This document shows positions 10,153 to 19,768 of a stretch of DNA of 64,000 nt, in pieces. The notes under the pieces are model-generated. The model was not told the DNA's origin, made no database searches, and was given only the letters and a program-made list of their open reading frames with translations. Source of the stretch: Lederbergia panacisoli (GTDB lineage Bacteria > Bacillota > Bacilli > Bacillales > Bacillaceae_C); the NCBI RefSeq assembly GCF_024626525.1, contig NZ_JANJGU010000001.1, positions 434,001 through 498,000 on the forward strand, read 5' to 3'. The position numbers were made by a program, and so were the translations under genes. Numbering within the stretch: the stretch's first letter is position 1; the number at the start of each line of letters is the position of its first letter.

Positions 10153-12453
10153 TTATTGCATTATAGTATGAAAGGTTCCACCTCTTTTCGTAAATACATA
10201 ATGAATAGCACCTTGTTCATCGGTCCGAAATATTCGAACCTTGTTTTCTTTAAGTACGTCAAGCACTTCATTATGTGGATGACCGTAACGATTATTATAT
10301 CCTGCAGAAATAACAGCATAGTCTGGTTGAACAAATGTGATAAAATCCGAAGTTGAAGACGTTTTACTGCCATGATGTCCAACTTTTAATACATGAATTT
10401 TCAACTTCCTATATGTCTCGATAATTTCTTGTTCCCCTTCCTTTTCCACATCACCCATAAAAAGCCAAGTTAACTCTCCAAACTCAGCAAATAATACGAG
10501 TGAATCATTATTTCCTTCATAATGGTCGTCAAACGGAAAGATGAATTGGAATTTCCCTGAATTATTTTCCCATTTCGTTCCAACCTTTGCATCAAATATA
10601 GGAATTCCACGCTCCTTGGCAGCATTCAAAATATTTGCCATTAAAGGGTTCTGCCAAGAATTGGGGGAAATTATAATTTCATTAATTAACATTTCACCAA
10701 ATAATTCTTTTGCTGCTCCAATATGATCCGTATCGCTATGTGTAAGTATCAGTTTATTTAATTTGCTAATTCCTTTACTTTTTAATACTGGCATTAATAT
10801 ATGAGTTGAAACTTGAAAAGGCTTTTTACGTTCCTGCCAATCTAGAACAGGAAAATCGAGCTGACCTCCTGTATCAATTAAATATGTTCCTCGATTATAT
10901 GGTAATTTAATTAATGTACTATCACCTTGTCCAATATCAATAAAGATTACTTCTCCTTTAGGTGAATATTGGATTATGGCAATATGTGTGAGTAAAATGA
11001 TTGTTATTGGCAAAACGGCAATCGTTCTAGGTTTCCTTTTTTCAGTTAAAAATACATACAAATATGCACCAGCAATCATAAAAATTAAACTGATTACATT
11101 CGGTTTCCCAGTTACGACGGTAGAGAATTTCAACGAGCTTGTAAGATTCGCTAGTTTTTCCGAATAAAAGACCAATGAGGCCATTAATTCAGCCAATAAG
11201 GAAAAAAGATTCTGATTAAAAAACTTAAGTGCAAATAAGCCAAGCATCGAAGGCAATATTATAGCAGTATAAAAAGGAACAAACACAATATTGGCAAAGA
11301 CGCCAATTAAAGAGAATTCAAAGAAATGGAAAGCGAGAATGGGAAAAGAGGCAAAAGTAGAAATGATGGAGATGTCTACCATCTTTCTAAGGTAGGAATG
11401 ATTTGGGTCGAAAATGATTTGTGAAGAAACAATCAAACAAAAAGTAACACAATAAGAAAGTTGAAATCCAGCGTTATAGATTAAAAAAGGGTCATAAAAA
11501 AGAAAAATAATAAAACTGATTGATAAAGCATCAAGAGTCGTGATTGGGAGCCTCCATTTTTTTGAAGTCATTAATATCAAAGTCATCAATACAGCCCTAA
11601 TGACCGGAGGATTTGTGCCGCTTATAACAGTATAAATGGGCAGGAGCACCACGAGGATCCAATAAATAGTTTCTTTCGAAATACCAAGCCTAAGGAAGAT
11701 TACAAAAATTAATCCAACAAGAAAAGCGATGTGAAGACCGGATATTGCCAATAAATGAACGACCCCTATTTGCTGATAGGAACGGTATGCACTCTCGGAA
11801 AACGATGATCGATCACCAAATATAAGAGCATTTGCATAAGGAATTAACTGATACGGGAAGTTCTTTTCTACTGCCTTAATCCCTTTGGAACGAAGGTTTT
11901 GCAAGTAATTCTTAAAAGATGGTTTTGCTGCGAAACATTCATTCCATACAAGCGTATTCGTTTCAAGTAACCAATGGATATTTTGTCTATATAAATATTG
12001 TTTATAGTTAAATGTATGTTCGTTGCGGTTATTTTCTGGTTGAATCAATTCACCGGAGATATGACAGATTGTTCCCGCGCCAATAGTGTTTTCCAAATTC
12101 ATTTTTTCTAATTCATCTTGGATTAAATAGGAGAGGAAAAGCTTTTCTTGATTGGAAATCACAATCGCTTTTAATCGATTTCCGTCTATTTGAGGCACTT
12201 CGTTGAAGGTGACATACATATTCGTTTTCCCTTGAACCAAAATGGATATATTACTTTTTTCATTTAAAGAGGCTGTACAAAGAAATAAAATAAGAAACGC
12301 CATATAAAATAAAAATAACTTGCTTTGCTTTTCCAAAACGATTCTTATTACTCCGAGAAAAATAAGTATGAGAGTTAATATGCGAAACTCGAAGATGAAC
12401 ATAACACCAGAGACCGCTGCAATTGCTGCATAAAACCAATTTCCTGTCGCCAT
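10153..12453 (-). CDS. comEC: Competence channel protein ComEC
   Basis: Polytopic membrane protein that forms the channel through which single-stranded DNA enters during transformation. The 766 residues show N-terminal hydrophobic helices, an extracytoplasmic DUF4131 region (about 60-200), the multi-pass competence domain (HLLAISGLHIAFLVGL near residue 235), and a C-terminal metallo-beta-lactamase-like domain (about 505-766). The last contains THSDTDHIGAA and KVGHHGSKTS, thought to degrade the non-transported strand. The ATG at 12453 follows AAAGGAG. It is the last gene of comEA-comEB-comEC and is full length, so it looks functional. Confidence 0.96.
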   Translation of the reverse strand: MATGNWFYAAIAAVSGVMFIFEFRILTLILIFLGVIRIVLEKQSKLFLFYMAFLILFLCTASLNEKSNISILVQGKTNMYVTFNEVPQIDGNRLKAIVISNQEKLFLSYLIQDELEKMNLENTIGAGTICHISGELIQPENNRNEHTFNYKQYLYRQNIHWLLETNTLVWNECFAAKPSFKNYLQNLRSKGIKAVEKNFPYQLIPYANALIFGDRSSFSESAYRSYQQIGVVHLLAISGLHIAFLVGLIFVIFLRLGISKETIYWILVVLLPIYTVISGTNPPVIRAVLMTLILMTSKKWRLPITTLDALSISFIIFLFYDPFLIYNAGFQLSYCVTFCLIVSSQIIFDPNHSYLRKMVDISIISTFASFPILAFHFFEFSLIGVFANIVFVPFYTAIILPSMLGLFALKFFNQNLFSLLAELMASLVFYSEKLANLTSSLKFSTVVTGKPNVISLIFMIAGAYLYVFLTEKRKPRTIAVLPITIILLTHIAIIQYSPKGEVIFIDIGQGDSTLIKLPYNRGTYLIDTGGQLDFPVLDWQERKKPFQVSTHILMPVLKSKGISKLNKLILTHSDTDHIGAAKELFGEMLINEIIISPNSWQNPLMANILNAAKERGIPIFDAKVGTKWENNSGKFQFIFPFDDHYEGNNDSLVLFAEFGELTWLFMGDVEKEGEQEIIETYRKLKIHVLKVGHHGSKTSSTSDFITFVQPDYAVISAGYNNRYGHPHNEVLDVLKENKVRIFRTDEQGAIHYVFTKRGGTFHTIMQ

Positions 12454-12536
12454 CAGAACTCCTTTCTAGAAAGACTGGAGGGCTGTAAAACAGCCACTCC
12501 CTATACTTGTGTCTAACCCTGGCGTCTTCCGCTTTA

Positions 12537-12992
12537 TCACTCTGCAAACGTTAAAAATATTTCTTTATTAAAGGGAACCTGTTCAACTGTGATTCCCGAT
12601 TGTTCAAATAATTCAATGGCATGAGGATGATTTTTATAATCTTCAGCATAATAAACAGTTTTTATCCCAGCCTGTATTATGGCCTTACAGCATTGTAAGC
12701 AAGGAAAATGAGTTACGTATATTTCAGCATTTTCTGTAGGCACTCCGAATTTTGCGCATTGCAATATAGCATTCATTTCAGCGTGGATTGTCCTTACGCA
12801 ATGATTATCAATAACGTAACAACCTTCATCAATACAATGGACACCCCCTGCAATCGAGCCGTTATAACCTCCTGCAATAATTCGTTTATCCCTTACAATC
12901 GTCGCCCCAACTGTAAGTCTTGTACAAGTACTTCTATATGAAAGAAGATGGCTTTGCGCCATAAAATATTGATTCCAAGATATCCTTTCCAT
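12537..12992 (-). CDS. comEB: ComEB, dCMP deaminase family protein
   Basis: Deaminase-fold protein of the comE operon; it resembles deoxycytidylate deaminase, and in B. subtilis its product is reported not to be required for transformation itself. Zinc-binding motifs are HAEMNAI (about residue 71) and PCLQCC (about residue 99). At 151 residues it is shorter than the B. subtilis protein (about 189), lacking its C-terminal tail, but it has both catalytic motifs. The ATG at 12992 follows AAGGGAG. The gap to comEC is 83 bp. Confidence 0.93.
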   Translation of the reverse strand: MERISWNQYFMAQSHLLSYRSTCTRLTVGATIVRDKRIIAGGYNGSIAGGVHCIDEGCYVIDNHCVRTIHAEMNAILQCAKFGVPTENAEIYVTHFPCLQCCKAIIQAGIKTVYYAEDYKNHPHAIELFEQSGITVEQVPFNKEIFLTFAE

Positions 12993-13056
12993 ACAAGTCT
13001 CCCTTTTCTGTTTTCTTCAGTTTATCGACTTTTGTAGAAGATAGTCAATCATTGAA

Positions 13057-13665
13057 TCATTTAACTGTAATTAAATCCTGCAATCTTTCAAATGTTTTTG
13101 CACCGATGCCCGATATTTTTTGGAGATCTTCTATTTGTTTAAAAGCCCCATTTGCTTCCCTAAATTCTATAATGGCCGCAGCTTTGGCGGGACCTATTCC
13201 AGGTAATGTTTCAAGTTCAACCGAGCTCGCCTTATTTAAATTGACTTTATCATTTTGTTTAGATGGAGATGAATCGTTTACGAAAGGATTTTCAACTTCT
13301 TCACCAATTTTTGGTATATAGATCACCATTTCATCATGAACCTTCTGAGCAAAATTAACTTGACCCTCGTCTGCTTTATCCAGCAAGCCCCCTGCCTTCT
13401 CGATAATATCAAAAACTCGATCGGTTTCTATTGCTTCATAAAGTCCAGGGAGTTTCACAGCTCCCTTAACATCGATAAAAATCTTTAAGGAAATTGGATC
13501 CGGTTCTTTCTCCTCTATCTCTCCGGGCATTTCTGCCTCTCCTAGAGGGAGATTAGCATTTACGACTACCTGATTATCCTTTGGCTGACTAATAAACAAA
13601 AAGAATGCTAGTCCAATTACAATAGCTCCCACCAAAACAGATTTATATTTTTCAAGCCATATCAA
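13057..13665 (-). CDS. comEA: Competence DNA receptor ComEA
   Basis: Membrane-anchored DNA-binding receptor for transforming DNA. From the TTG at 13665 (after GAGGTGG) the protein has 202 residues, matching the family, with one N-terminal transmembrane helix (about 8-26). A SLBB-type domain follows (about 65-120, FIDVKGAVKLPGLYE), then a linker and a C-terminal helix-hairpin-helix DNA-binding domain (about 140-202, LPGIGPAKAAAIIEFR). Longer in-frame readings upstream run into the divergent comER gene and have no ribosome-binding site. First gene of the comE operon. Confidence 0.94.
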   Translation of the reverse strand: MIWLEKYKSVLVGAIVIGLAFFLFISQPKDNQVVVNANLPLGEAEMPGEIEEKEPDPISLKIFIDVKGAVKLPGLYEAIETDRVFDIIEKAGGLLDKADEGQVNFAQKVHDEMVIYIPKIGEEVENPFVNDSSPSKQNDKVNLNKASSVELETLPGIGPAKAAAIIEFREANGAFKQIEDLQKISGIGAKTFERLQDLITVK

Positions 13666-13748
13666 TTTAAACCACCTCACTTGAAATGAATATTTTATTT
13701 TTGCTGGCATACATTTGTTAGGAAGAGATAGGCGAAGGAGGGACATGA

Positions 13749-14570
13749 ATGAAGATCGGAGTAATTGGGACAGGTAATATGGGTACAATACTTTCTGAGG
13801 CATTGATTGATGGTAATGCAATAACTCCTTCAGAAGTTATAGTTGTAAATAGGACGAAAGCTAAAGCTGAAATGCTTAAACATAAATATGAGGAAATTAT
13901 AGTAGCTGATAGTATTAGTGAGGTCGTAAAAAATGCAAACCTTATTTTTCTTTGTGTTAAACCAAATGAATTTTACTCGCTTATTCAGGAAAATCAACAA
14001 TTTTTTAAAAAAGACCAGTGCCTCGTATCAATTACGAGTCCGATCCAAACGACTTGGTTGGAAAAAGTATTACCTTGCTCATGCGTTAGAATTATACCAA
14101 GTATAACGAATCGGGCATTAGCTGGTGTTACTCTCTTTACATTTGGAAAATTAAGAAACCAAAAATGGCAGAATCAGTTGTTAGACATGTTTTCACATAT
14201 TTCAGTTCCGATTCAAATTAAGGAGGAAATTACCCGGATTTCTTCTGATATCGTTAGTTGTGGTCCGGCTTTTTTTAGTTATATAACTAGGAGATTTATT
14301 GAAGCAGCCGTTACGGAAACATTGATCGACAGGGATACCGCTACAAAACTTGCTGAGGAAATGTTAATCGGTCTTGGAGAATTATTGAATAAAGGATTTT
14401 ATTCTCTACCTACATTAGAAGAAAAAGTTTGTGTTAAAGGCGGAATAACCGGGGAAGGAATAAAGGTATTGGAAAAAGAACTTGATGGGGTTTTTGAAAA
14501 AGTCCTTCAAGCAACCCATGCAAAATTTAACGAAGAAGTGGAAATTTTGAAAAAAAATTTTACGGTTTAA
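13749..14570 (+). CDS. comER: ComER, pyrroline-5-carboxylate reductase-like protein
   Basis: NAD(P)-binding protein resembling ProC, read divergently from comEA as in B. subtilis. The N-terminal Rossmann motif GVIGTGNMG is at residues 4-12; the C-terminal helical dimerisation domain includes CGPAFFSYI and VCVKGGITGEG, a variant of the ProC signature. 273 residues, family length. Work in other bacilli links comER to biofilm formation and sporulation rather than DNA uptake; its reaction is not settled. The ATG at 13749 follows GGAGGG. Confidence 0.92.
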   Translation: MKIGVIGTGNMGTILSEALIDGNAITPSEVIVVNRTKAKAEMLKHKYEEIIVADSISEVVKNANLIFLCVKPNEFYSLIQENQQFFKKDQCLVSITSPIQTTWLEKVLPCSCVRIIPSITNRALAGVTLFTFGKLRNQKWQNQLLDMFSHISVPIQIKEEITRISSDIVSCGPAFFSYITRRFIEAAVTETLIDRDTATKLAEEMLIGLGELLNKGFYSLPTLEEKVCVKGGITGEGIKVLEKELDGVFEKVLQATHAKFNEEVEILKKNFTV

Positions 14571-14606
14571 TCTATTATACTTGTTTCACTATAAAGTGCA
14601 AGTGAT

Positions 14607-14636
14607 TAAAAGGACGGCGATTCAACTCGCCGTCCT
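14607..14636 (-). terminator. Terminator of the yqeG-yqeM operon
   Basis: Perfect 10-bp stem AGGACGGCGA / TCGCCGTCCT with a short loop; on the minus strand it is followed by TTTTAATC. It lies just beyond the yqeM stop and may also stop comER transcripts. Confidence 0.75.
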
Positions 14637-14648
14637 AACTCGCATTAT

Positions 14649-15404
14649 TTAAGACAATGCCTTATTTTTTTTACATGTGAAAAATAATCTCTCCGACATG
14701 TTGGTCGGCGCTTGATTCGAAAAATCTGCAGTAATGGACTTTATAATAAAATTCGCCTTAGTAAGCCAATCACTATATTGATCTGTTGAATATGTACGCT
14801 GTTTATGAAGCTCGTCAAATCGATCATATTTTCCTGTTTTTTCATCTAAAACAAAAAAAGTTAATTCATGCTCTATTGAAAGGGAATGCTCACCTGGAAA
14901 ACTTGTCCATATATAAGAAACTTCATCCTCCGCAAATGAATATGTTTCATTTATAAATTCGTTGATTTTATACGGTGAGTGAACATCAAATAAAAATAAA
15001 CCGTCTTCGTTTAAATGTGTAAAAACATTGCTAAATGTTTTTTGCACTTCTTCCGGTCTTTGTAAATAATTTAAAGAATCACAAAATATAGTGATGATAT
15101 CAAAGGTGCCAAGCCCTTCTAAAAGACTCATGTCCTGCTCGAATAAATGAACCTGAAGCCTTTTTTGCTCAGCTTTTTCTCTCGCAACCATTAACATATC
15201 ACCAGAAAGATCAACTCCAGTAACATCAAAACCTTCTTCAGCCAATAATACAGATAATTCACCAGTCCCACAGGCCAAATCGAGAACACGATTTCCTTCA
15301 ACTGAATATCTTTTCCTTTCAGCGCTTAAAAAGTCTAACCAGTTATAGTAGGGTACGTCCTTCATTAAAAAATCATACACGTATGCTAATCGTTCATATG
15401 TCAC
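14649..15404 (-). CDS. yqeM: YqeM, SAM-dependent methyltransferase of unknown target
   Basis: Class I SAM methyltransferase. The glycine motif LDLACGTGELSVLLAEEGF is near residues 42-60, followed by VTGVDLSGDML and an acidic residue for ribose binding; IITIFCDSLNYL is motif IV. 251 residues. The substrate is unknown. The GTG start overlaps the rsfS stop (GTGA), so the two are translationally coupled; GGAG lies 10 nt upstream. It ends the operon that runs from yqeG, which is rich in ribosome-assembly genes. Confidence 0.9.
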   Translation of the reverse strand: MTYERLAYVYDFLMKDVPYYNWLDFLSAERKRYSVEGNRVLDLACGTGELSVLLAEEGFDVTGVDLSGDMLMVAREKAEQKRLQVHLFEQDMSLLEGLGTFDIITIFCDSLNYLQRPEEVQKTFSNVFTHLNEDGLFLFDVHSPYKINEFINETYSFAEDEVSYIWTSFPGEHSLSIEHELTFFVLDEKTGKYDRFDELHKQRTYSTDQYSDWLTKANFIIKSITADFSNQAPTNMSERLFFTCKKNKALS

Positions 15405-15757
15405 TGCTCAAGTTCTCCTAAAACATCTTCGATTGGAGCATCTCCCCACAGCCTTTCCAAATTGTAATAGCTGCGGTCATCACGATGGAATACATGCGCT
15501 ATGATATTGCCCATATCGATCAACACCCATTTTGCTTCATCAAAGCCTTCCATCTTATTTACACCTATCCCTACCTTATTCGCTTCATCTTTAATCTCCC
15601 TTGCGATTGCCTGAACCTGCTTTTCTGAATTTCCATGGCAAATAAGAAAATAATCCGCTATAAATGAAATCCCCTGCATATTAAGTACTACTATATCTTC
15701 CGCTCTTTTATCGTCAGCTGCTTTAACAACTGTTTTTAATAATTCTTTTGTACTCAA
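15401..15757 (-). CDS. rsfS: Ribosomal silencing factor RsfS
   Basis: RsfS (Iojap/DUF143 family) binds uL14 on the 50S subunit and blocks subunit joining when nutrients are scarce. The 118-residue protein has the family hallmarks DYFLICHGNSEKQVQAIA and WVLIDMGNIIAHVFH. The TTG start follows GGAGG and overlaps the yqeK stop by 4 nt; its own stop overlaps the yqeM start. These overlaps indicate one tightly coupled transcript. Confidence 0.95.
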   Translation of the reverse strand: MSTKELLKTVVKAADDKRAEDIVVLNMQGISFIADYFLICHGNSEKQVQAIAREIKDEANKVGIGVNKMEGFDEAKWVLIDMGNIIAHVFHRDDRSYYNLERLWGDAPIEDVLGELEQ

Positions 15758-16329
15758 ATTGTGTTGCCTCCTTTATTTAAAACAAAACTATTGTAAGCAT
15801 CCAATGTATCGGGAAAAATCGCCGCATTCTTACTTACAAGAAAAGAAATGGTATTACTGATTGCTTTAAGAACCGCTTGATCTATATCAATTTCAGCTAG
15901 TTCCCTCGTCTCTTCAACACCAGGGAAACTACGCCCCGGTTCAATATAATCGGCCAAGTAAATGATTTTTTCCAGGTGGGTCATATTGGCCCTACCTGTC
16001 GTATGATAACGTATAGCATTCAAGATGTCTTCATTGTCTATTGAAAATTCTTTCTTCAATAAAGCCGAAGCAGCAGGACCGTGCCAAAGTTCGGGATGGT
16101 ACAATAATAAACGATCATCTTCTCCTGCTTCAATAAGGATTTTTTTCAATTCATAAATGGGCAGAAGCTTAGCATAATCGTGAAAAATTGCAGCGATTTC
16201 AGCCTGTTCTTTATTACCACCATATTTTTCAGCAAGATTTATTGCCGTTTCAACTACTCCTAGTGTATGCTGAAACCTCGGACCTTTTAATTTTTTTTTA
16301 ACGATTTCAAGTGCTCGATCACGATTCAT
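15754..16329 (-). CDS. yqeK: YqeK, HD-domain Ap4A hydrolase
   Basis: HD-superfamily phosphohydrolase; members of the YqeK family hydrolyse diadenosine tetraphosphate symmetrically to ADP. Metal-binding residues are visible as HTLGVVETA near residue 22, FHDYAK near residue 50, and later histidines (HPELWHG). 191 residues from the ATG at 16329. A TTG six codons earlier would place the start on top of the GAGGAG ribosome-binding site, so it is rejected. The gene overlaps the end of nadD by 11 bp. Confidence 0.92.
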   Translation of the reverse strand: MNRDRALEIVKKKLKGPRFQHTLGVVETAINLAEKYGGNKEQAEIAAIFHDYAKLLPIYELKKILIEAGEDDRLLLYHPELWHGPAASALLKKEFSIDNEDILNAIRYHTTGRANMTHLEKIIYLADYIEPGRSFPGVEETRELAEIDIDQAVLKAISNTISFLVSKNAAIFPDTLDAYNSFVLNKGGNTI

Positions 16330-16891
16330 ACAATTGATTCTCCTCAATATAATGAATTACCCCATAAGGCAATAAATAATTGATCGTTTCACCATTCTTA
16401 TTTCTCTTTCTAATCATTGATGAAGAGATTTCTATAAATGGCACTTCAATTTGAATAATAGGATAAGGAGTTTCAAGCTGATAATTTGGCCGGTTGACTC
16501 CAACAAAATTAATCATCTTCATCAACTCATCTATCTCTTTCCAGTATGGTAAATACTCAACCATATCTGCACCAATGATAAAATAATATTCATCATCAGG
16601 GTTCTGTTCAACCAGCATTTTTATCGTATCATACGTATAGGATCTTCCTTTTCTTTCCAACTCTATTTTTTCAATCGAGAAAAAAGGATTTCCTTGAATA
16701 GCTAGTTCAAGCATTCTAATCCGATCCCTATTCGTCGTATGACTTTCTCTTTCTTTATGCGGAGGCTCTTGATTGGGCATAAACTGTATTTCATCCAATT
16801 GTAAACGATGTAATACTTCATTAGCGATAATTAAATGTCCAAGATGAGGGGGATCGAATGTTCCACCCAAGATGCCAACTTTTTTCTTCAT
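16319..16891 (-). CDS. nadD: Nicotinate-nucleotide adenylyltransferase NadD
   Basis: Transfers AMP from ATP to nicotinate mononucleotide, forming deamido-NAD in NAD biosynthesis. The 190-residue protein carries the nucleotidyltransferase motif [11 protein letters not shown] at residues 9-19 and ISSSMIRKR near residue 160 (the ISSTxxR motif). The ATG at 16891 follows GGTGAG. It sits between yhbY and yqeK in the conserved order and overlaps yqeK. Confidence 0.96.
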   Translation of the reverse strand: MKKKVGILGGTFDPPHLGHLIIANEVLHRLQLDEIQFMPNQEPPHKERESHTTNRDRIRMLELAIQGNPFFSIEKIELERKGRSYTYDTIKMLVEQNPDDEYYFIIGADMVEYLPYWKEIDELMKMINFVGVNRPNYQLETPYPIIQIEVPFIEISSSMIRKRNKNGETINYLLPYGVIHYIEENQLYES

Positions 16892-16902
16892 ATGCTCACC
16901 AT

Positions 16903-17196
16903 TTATACGGGCAAAATTATTTCTTTATTCTCTTTAGACTCTTTATAAAGAATAATTATATTACCTATATTTTGTACAAGCTCCGCTTTTGTTCCCTCAA
17001 CGAGTTCAGCCGAAACTGTTTCCCTCTCCACATCACAATTTTGAAGAATACTAACTTTTAGCAATTCTCTTTTTTCCAGCGCCTCATCGATTTGCTTTAT
17101 CATATTTTCATTTACTCCGCCTTTACCTACTTGAAAAATAGGCGTTAAATGATGTGCCTTTGATCGTAAATATCTTTTTTGTTTTCCGGTCAGCAT
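16903..17196 (-). CDS. yhbY: YhbY-family RNA-binding protein (CRM domain)
   Basis: Small CRM-domain protein associated with pre-50S ribosomal particles (B. subtilis YqeI). 97 residues, starting [17 protein letters not shown], with the CRM signature [12 protein letters not shown] near residue 23. The ATG follows AGGAGG and lies 7 bp inside the end of aroE, suggesting translational coupling. Confidence 0.94.
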   Translation of the reverse strand: MLTGKQKRYLRSKAHHLTPIFQVGKGGVNENMIKQIDEALEKRELLKVSILQNCDVERETVSAELVEGTKAELVQNIGNIIILYKESKENKEIILPV

Positions 17197-18032
17197 GGAT
17201 TTCCTCCTAAATGTTTTATGACAATTTTCTTCATTCGCTCTACATCTGGTACTATGCTAGTCCATTTTTCAAATGCTAACGCACCTTGATATACAAACAT
17301 CCCTACACCATTTTGTATTTTTGCTCCTCTTTCCTTCGCCTCTTTTAAAAGGGCAGTCTCAAAGGGATTATAGATGATGTCCGATACGAATGCATCTTGA
17401 TTTAATTTCGCAAGAGACAGCGGACTATCCGATAAATGAGGATACATCCCAATAGAGGTAGTCTGGATAATAAGCTGGTATTGGTCCAAACTAGTTTCAG
17501 CTTCTTTTAGTGACATTGCTTTGGAATTGCCTTCAAACGGACAATCCATGATTAATTGTTTCGCTTTATCAACGGAGCGATTTGAAATATCAATATTTTT
17601 CATGCCTGTAGATAATAAAGTATAATAAATCGCCTTGGCAGCACCGCCAGCTCCGATAATTAAGGCGTTGTCATGGTAGAAACTTTCTTTCCAATCTGCC
17701 TGCAGCGCTTTTATAAAGCCCATTCCGTCAGTATTATAGCCATGAAATTCATCATTGACACGAACGACTGTATTTACAGCCCCTATCGCTTTAGCAAGAG
17801 GATCAATATAATCTAGAAAAGGCATGATTGTCGTTTTGTGTGGGCTTGTGACATTGAATCCCGCAATACCTATTGCTTTCATTCCCTTAACGGCATCTTT
17901 TAAATCTTTATCTACAATATGAAATGGATGATAGTGCGCTTCAATTCCCAATTGGTTAAATTCCTGACTTTGCATAACTGGCGACATAGATTGAACAATC
18001 GGATCACCAATAACACCGTATAATTTAATCAA
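17190..18032 (-). CDS. aroE: Shikimate dehydrogenase (NADP+)
   Basis: Reduces 3-dehydroshikimate to shikimate with NADPH in the aromatic amino acid pathway. The 280-residue protein has the N-terminal substrate-binding motif QSMSPVMQSQEFNQLG, catalytic lysine in NVTSPHKTTIMPFLD near residue 65, conserved NTDGMGF near 100, and the nucleotide-binding GAGGAAKAI near 127. It starts at a TTG (18032) preceded by GGGGGA. It lies between yqeH and yhbY. Confidence 0.96.
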   Translation of the reverse strand: MIKLYGVIGDPIVQSMSPVMQSQEFNQLGIEAHYHPFHIVDKDLKDAVKGMKAIGIAGFNVTSPHKTTIMPFLDYIDPLAKAIGAVNTVVRVNDEFHGYNTDGMGFIKALQADWKESFYHDNALIIGAGGAAKAIYYTLLSTGMKNIDISNRSVDKAKQLIMDCPFEGNSKAMSLKEAETSLDQYQLIIQTTSIGMYPHLSDSPLSLAKLNQDAFVSDIIYNPFETALLKEAKERGAKIQNGVGMFVYQGALAFEKWTSIVPDVERMKKIVIKHLGGNPC

Positions 18033-18067
18033 GCAAATTCCCCCAATGATTCTTCTATTTATAAATT

Positions 18068-18136
18068 ATGTTCAAAAAGGAGGATAAAAAGGACCAAGAA
18101 ATTCGAAGTGTCATTTTTACCGGACTTTTTGAACAT
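18068..18136. repeat. Long-loop inverted repeat in the aroE-yqeH gap
   Basis: Arms ATGTTCAAAAAG (18068-18079) and CTTTTTGAACAT (18125-18136) are perfect complements flanking a 45-nt loop. GAGGAT (18080-18085) can pair with ATCCTC (18135-18140) as an alternative fold. It fills most of the 108-bp gap between two genes of one apparent operon. Function unknown; it could be an attenuator or a dispersed repeat. Confidence 0.5.
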
Positions 18137-18140
18137 CCTC

Positions 18141-19247
18141 TTATATAAGTGATTTCCTCAACATCACACTTACACCTTTGGGAACATGGGCCGCAATTTT
18201 TGCCCCTGGCTCGTTAATTGTCACCCAACCTAGACCAGAGAAGACTACGTCTGTTTTCCCCTCTTTAATCATGAATTCATGTCTTACGAGTTCAGGAAAA
18301 GTATCCAGTTCATTCTTTCTTGGTGGCTGCAGCATTTCTCCTAAGTGGTTTTTATATAAGCTGTCGGCATTATCCAGTTTTGTACGATGAATATGTAATT
18401 CATTTGATAAATAGCATGTAAAGGATCTACGTCCACCTTTTAAATAATCAAACCTTGCTAAGCCCCCAAAAAATAATGTTTGCTCTTCATTCAACTGAAA
18501 GACCTTCGGCTTAATTTCTTTTTTGGGTGTAATGATTTTTAAATCACCTTTATCAACGAAATGTGCCATTTGATGATGATTGATGATTCCTGGTGTATCG
18601 ATAAGCGCTCTTCCATCATCGAGTGGAATTTCAATCATGTCCAATGTGGTACCTGGAAAATGTGAAGTCGTGATTACATCTTGTCCGCCAGCTACCTCTT
18701 TAATGATTCGATTGATAAAAGTTGATTTCCCTACATTCGTACATCCTACTATATAAACATCTTTACCTTGTCGATAATACTCAATTTGCGCAAGGGCTTC
18801 TTTAATTTGATTTCCCGTTGTTGCACTTACAAGAAGAACATCTATGGGCTTTAATCCAAGCTCTTTTGCTTCGCTTTTCATCCACCCGATCAGCTTATTT
18901 CTTTTAGCTGATTTCGGAAGCAAATCTACTTTATTTCCAATAAGCAATATCGGGTTATGACCGACAAATCGATGAAGCCCCGGAAGCCAACTGCCATTAA
19001 AATCAAAAATATCAATGATTTTAACAATTAAGCTATCTGTATCTCTTAGTTTGTTTAATATATTTAAAAAATCTTGATCAGTCAATGATACATCCTGCAC
19101 TTCATTATAATGCTTCAATCGAAAGCATCTTTGACAAATCACTTCTTCCTTTTCTAATGATGAAGATGGGGCATAACCAATTTCTTCGGGATGATCCGTC
19201 TGTATTGTTACGCCACAGCCAATACAGTTGATGTCATGTTTACTCAC
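18141..19247 (-). CDS. yqeH: Ribosome biogenesis GTPase YqeH
   Basis: Circularly permuted GTPase required for 30S subunit assembly. The 368-residue protein starts with a zinc finger (CIGCG near residues 9-13 and CQRC near 38-41). GTPase motifs come in permuted order: G4 NKVD near residue 106, G1 GCTNVGKST near 168, G3 DTPG near 217. A C-terminal RNA-binding domain follows. The GTG start overlaps the yqeG stop (GTGA) and has GGGAGG upstream. Confidence 0.96.
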   Translation of the reverse strand: MSKHDINCIGCGVTIQTDHPEEIGYAPSSSLEKEEVICQRCFRLKHYNEVQDVSLTDQDFLNILNKLRDTDSLIVKIIDIFDFNGSWLPGLHRFVGHNPILLIGNKVDLLPKSAKRNKLIGWMKSEAKELGLKPIDVLLVSATTGNQIKEALAQIEYYRQGKDVYIVGCTNVGKSTFINRIIKEVAGGQDVITTSHFPGTTLDMIEIPLDDGRALIDTPGIINHHQMAHFVDKGDLKIITPKKEIKPKVFQLNEEQTLFFGGLARFDYLKGGRRSFTCYLSNELHIHRTKLDNADSLYKNHLGEMLQPPRKNELDTFPELVRHEFMIKEGKTDVVFSGLGWVTINEPGAKIAAHVPKGVSVMLRKSLI

Positions 19248-19768
19248 TGCTGTTCATCCTCCCAATCAATTAATCCTTTACGTTTGAAGTTTGCCATGAT
19301 CCCTCGTTCGATCTTGCGATTAAAACGAGTAAAAAATCCGTCTGACTTAGCGACTGGGATGACAAGTATCGTATAAAAACCTGCACGATTTCCTCCCAGC
19401 ACGTCAGTTAATAATTGATCTCCGATAATAACCGTTTCTTCCTTCGTCGTTCCCATCAGTTTAATTGCTTTTCTAAACGCACGACCAAGAGGCTTTCTAG
19501 CTTTATGAATAAATGGGATACGTAAAGGATCCGAGAAGATTCTTACTCTTTGCTCATTATTATTTGACACAATGGTCACTTTAATGTCATTCAGCTTCAA
19601 TTCTTCTAACCAATTAATTAGCTTTGGAGTGGCATTAGGACGATCCCATTCAACAAGTGTATTATCTAAATCTGTGATGATGCCTTTTATCCCTTTAGCT
19701 TTTAAATCTTCAGCCTTAATATGATAAATACTTTTAACATACTCACTTGGCAAAAACCTTTTCAACAA
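19244..19768 (-). CDS. yqeG: YqeG, HAD-superfamily phosphatase
   Basis: HAD phosphatase of the YqeG/IIIA subfamily. The catalytic motif DLDNTLVEWD is near residue 32, motif II is SNNNEQR, and motif III with IGDQLLTD is near residue 115. The substrate is unknown; related proteins act on phosphatidylglycerophosphate or small phosphoesters. I chose the TTG at 19768 (174 residues) because GAGGTG lies 7 nt upstream; the ATG five codons earlier contains that site. First gene of the yqeG-yqeM operon. Confidence 0.88.
   Translation of the reverse strand: MLKRFLPSEYVKSIYHIKAEDLKAKGIKGIITDLDNTLVEWDRPNATPKLINWLEELKLNDIKVTIVSNNNEQRVRIFSDPLRIPFIHKARKPLGRAFRKAIKLMGTTKEETVIIGDQLLTDVLGGNRAGFYTILVIPVAKSDGFFTRFNRKIERGIMANFKRKGLIDWEDEQQ

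Noticed and set aside
12260-12547. 95-codon minus-strand frame spanning the comEC-comEB gap
   Set aside because: Overlaps the start of comEC in another frame; composition and lack of homology indicate a shadow.
12537-12992. Truncated comEB
   Set aside because: Shorter than in B. subtilis but both zinc motifs are intact and similar short forms exist in other firmicutes, so I treat it as complete.
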